From an uncultured Hyphomicrobiales bacterium (lineage in GTDB: Bacteria; Pseudomonadota; Alphaproteobacteria; Rhizobiales; Ancalomicrobiaceae), in contig CAIYYN010000048.1 of the NCBI GenBank assembly GCA_903930435.1, positions 62,001 to 126,000 on the forward strand: a stretch of 64,000 nucleotides of DNA, written 5' to 3'. Shown in pieces: positions 63,009 to 64,000 of this stretch. Position 1 is the first letter of the stretch, and every line of letters begins with the position of its first letter. The notes under the pieces were generated by a model. It had not been told where the DNA came from and made no database searches. It saw nothing but the letters and a program-made list of their open reading frames with translations. Both the position numbers and the translations under genes were made by a program.

Positions 63009-64000
63009 ATGCGTATTCTGATTCTCGCTGATCAAAGAACGGGCCACGTCAGGCAATGCCTCGGGCTCGTCCGCCAGATTGAGCGGGAAAGACCTGTGGA
63101 TCTCGTTCAGCTTCCAGTTCAGCCGCGCGGGTTTGCACCTGATCTGGTCCGGCGGCTTGTTGCCCGCTGGCCCGGACTTTCGCCCAAGGCCTTGCTGATG
63201 CGGTTCTATGGACTATCAGCAGAGGAGGTGTCCGGGTTTGATCTGGTCATCGGGTCGGGACGCCCCACGATCCTGGCTGGACTTCTGATCAGCCGGTTGA
63301 CATCGGCAAAATTTGCCTACCTCGGACGCGTACCCGGCTACGATCCGGCTGCGTTCGATCTGATCCTGGTGCCTTATCGATCAGAAGGCGACCAGTTGAA
63401 TCACGCGTTTGCGCCGATACCGTCCCCGGTTAACCCGGATGGGTTTGCGCCGCCGCGCGAACTGCGAACGCTTGAAACGCTGAAAGACGCCAGGTTGACC
63501 CTGCTGGTTGGCGGGCCGTCTTCCCGACGGAACTGGTCGATGCGCGACTGGGCGCATCTTGGCTATTTTCTCATCGCCTCAGAGCACGAACTCGGGATCA
63601 ACTGGTCGGTTGCAACGTCGCCGCGCACCCCGGAAGCCGGGCGAGGCGTTTTGGCCGGTGCCTTTTCATTGTTGGAAAAGGGCGGTGAGTTTGTCGATTT
63701 TCACGTCGCAGGTCCTGGGTCTGCCGATCATCTGTTGGAGGCAGATGCCATTTGCGTGACATCTGATTCAACCAGTATGATTGCCGAGGGGCTGGCGGCC
63801 ATGCGGCCTGTGATCGGGATCGCCACGCGCGGGCTCAAGGTATCCCGCGACGAACGTCTGCTGGCTGATCTGGCTGAAGACGGTCATTTTGCAGATCTGC
63901 CTCTCGCGAGCCTGACGCCTGCGAGCTTCGCCCGGACCCTGATGCAATTGACGACACCGACAACGGATCCGCGTACGGTTCTTGGCCCCCTGCTAGCCGG
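63009..64000 (+). CDS. Mitochondrial fission ELM1 family protein, 3' end outside window
   Basis: From the ATG at 63009 an open frame runs to the window end (at least 330 residues). It begins MRILILADQRTGHVRQCLGL and contains SGRPTILAGLL, LLVGGPSSRRNWSM and VTSDSTSMIAEGLAA, the glycosyltransferase-like arrangement of the ELM1/GtrOC1 family. In bacteria these are probably sugar or envelope-polysaccharide transferases; the activity is not established. GGAGGAC before the ATG fixes the start. Confidence 0.85.
   Translation, partial: MRILILADQRTGHVRQCLGLVRQIERERPVDLVQLPVQPRGFAPDLVRRLVARWPGLSPKALLMRFYGLSAEEVSGFDLVIGSGRPTILAGLLISRLTSAKFAYLGRVPGYDPAAFDLILVPYRSEGDQLNHAFAPIPSPVNPDGFAPPRELRTLETLKDARLTLLVGGPSSRRNWSMRDWAHLGYFLIASEHELGINWSVATSPRTPEAGRGVLAGAFSLLEKGGEFVDFHVAGPGSADHLLEADAICVTSDSTSMIAEGLAAMRPVIGIATRGLKVSRDERLLADLAEDGHFADLPLASLTPASFARTLMQLTTPTTDPRTVLGPLLA

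Overview
The window is about 60% G+C, densely coded DNA from an alphaproteobacterium, most likely of the order Hyphomicrobiales (Rhizobiales). The evidence is the assimilatory cys locus with DUF2849 and DUF934 genes, a separate petA-petB-petC operon followed by mtnP-apt, the DUF1285-CoA pyrophosphatase-DUF6111 trio, an OhrR/Ohr pair, an Omp25/31-type barrel and an ELM1-family gene. I cannot name a genus. I saw no rRNA, tRNA, CRISPR array, insertion sequence or prophage.

Layout. 1-3.3 kb: sulfate assimilation (DUF2849, CysI-like reductase, APS reductase, DUF934 cut by the window edge). 3.5-9.7 kb: a polyamine-type ABC importer operon ending in an Asp/Glu/hydantoin racemase, with a divergent GntR/FCD regulator. 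9.7-16.7 kb: DUF2461, an ABC-F ATPase gene interrupted by an in-frame TAG, a C4-dicarboxylate carrier, MgtC, Ada and a cold-shock protein. 16.7-24 kb: a dipeptide-type ABC importer operon ending in a CocE/NonD serine hydrolase; alanine racemase diverges from it and aldose 1-epimerase follows. 26.8-28.8 kb: a small AT-leaning islet with a DUF4261 protein, an Imm11-like protein and small ORFs. 28.8-35.3 kb: folate genes (folP-folB-folK), the peroxide pair ohr/ohrR, a pterin dehydratase, an unknown membrane-anchored protein, a phosphoesterase, a Nudix hydrolase and a GNAT acetyltransferase.

35.4-41.9 kb: a flagellin locus set in very AT-rich non-coding DNA. It holds a 271-residue flagellin-like protein and a giant flagellin of about 1,733 codons with ten degenerate tandem domains. 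The last 39 codons of the giant flagellin, its conserved D0 helix, lie after an in-frame TAG. This is the second amber codon inside a conserved reading frame in the window, and both are explicable as one-base changes from serine TCG. Six other genes here end normally in TAG, so general reassignment is unlikely. Sequencing error, fresh mutation or amber suppression remain possible.

41.9-49 kb: a MoxR, DUF58, BatA/DUF4159 and large membrane protein operon. 49-54.1 kb: DUF3297, DUF1285-Nudix-DUF6111, EF-P and its lysyl ligase EpmA (no EpmB nearby), and an EamA exporter. 54.1-60.7 kb: purine salvage (mtnP, apt), the cytochrome bc1 complex, trmL, hemF and DUF2158. 60.7-64 kb: CCA nucleotidyltransferase, an outer-membrane barrel and the start of an ELM1-family gene. 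Three palindromic or inverted repeats sit between genes (10.5, 51.2 and 55.6 kb).
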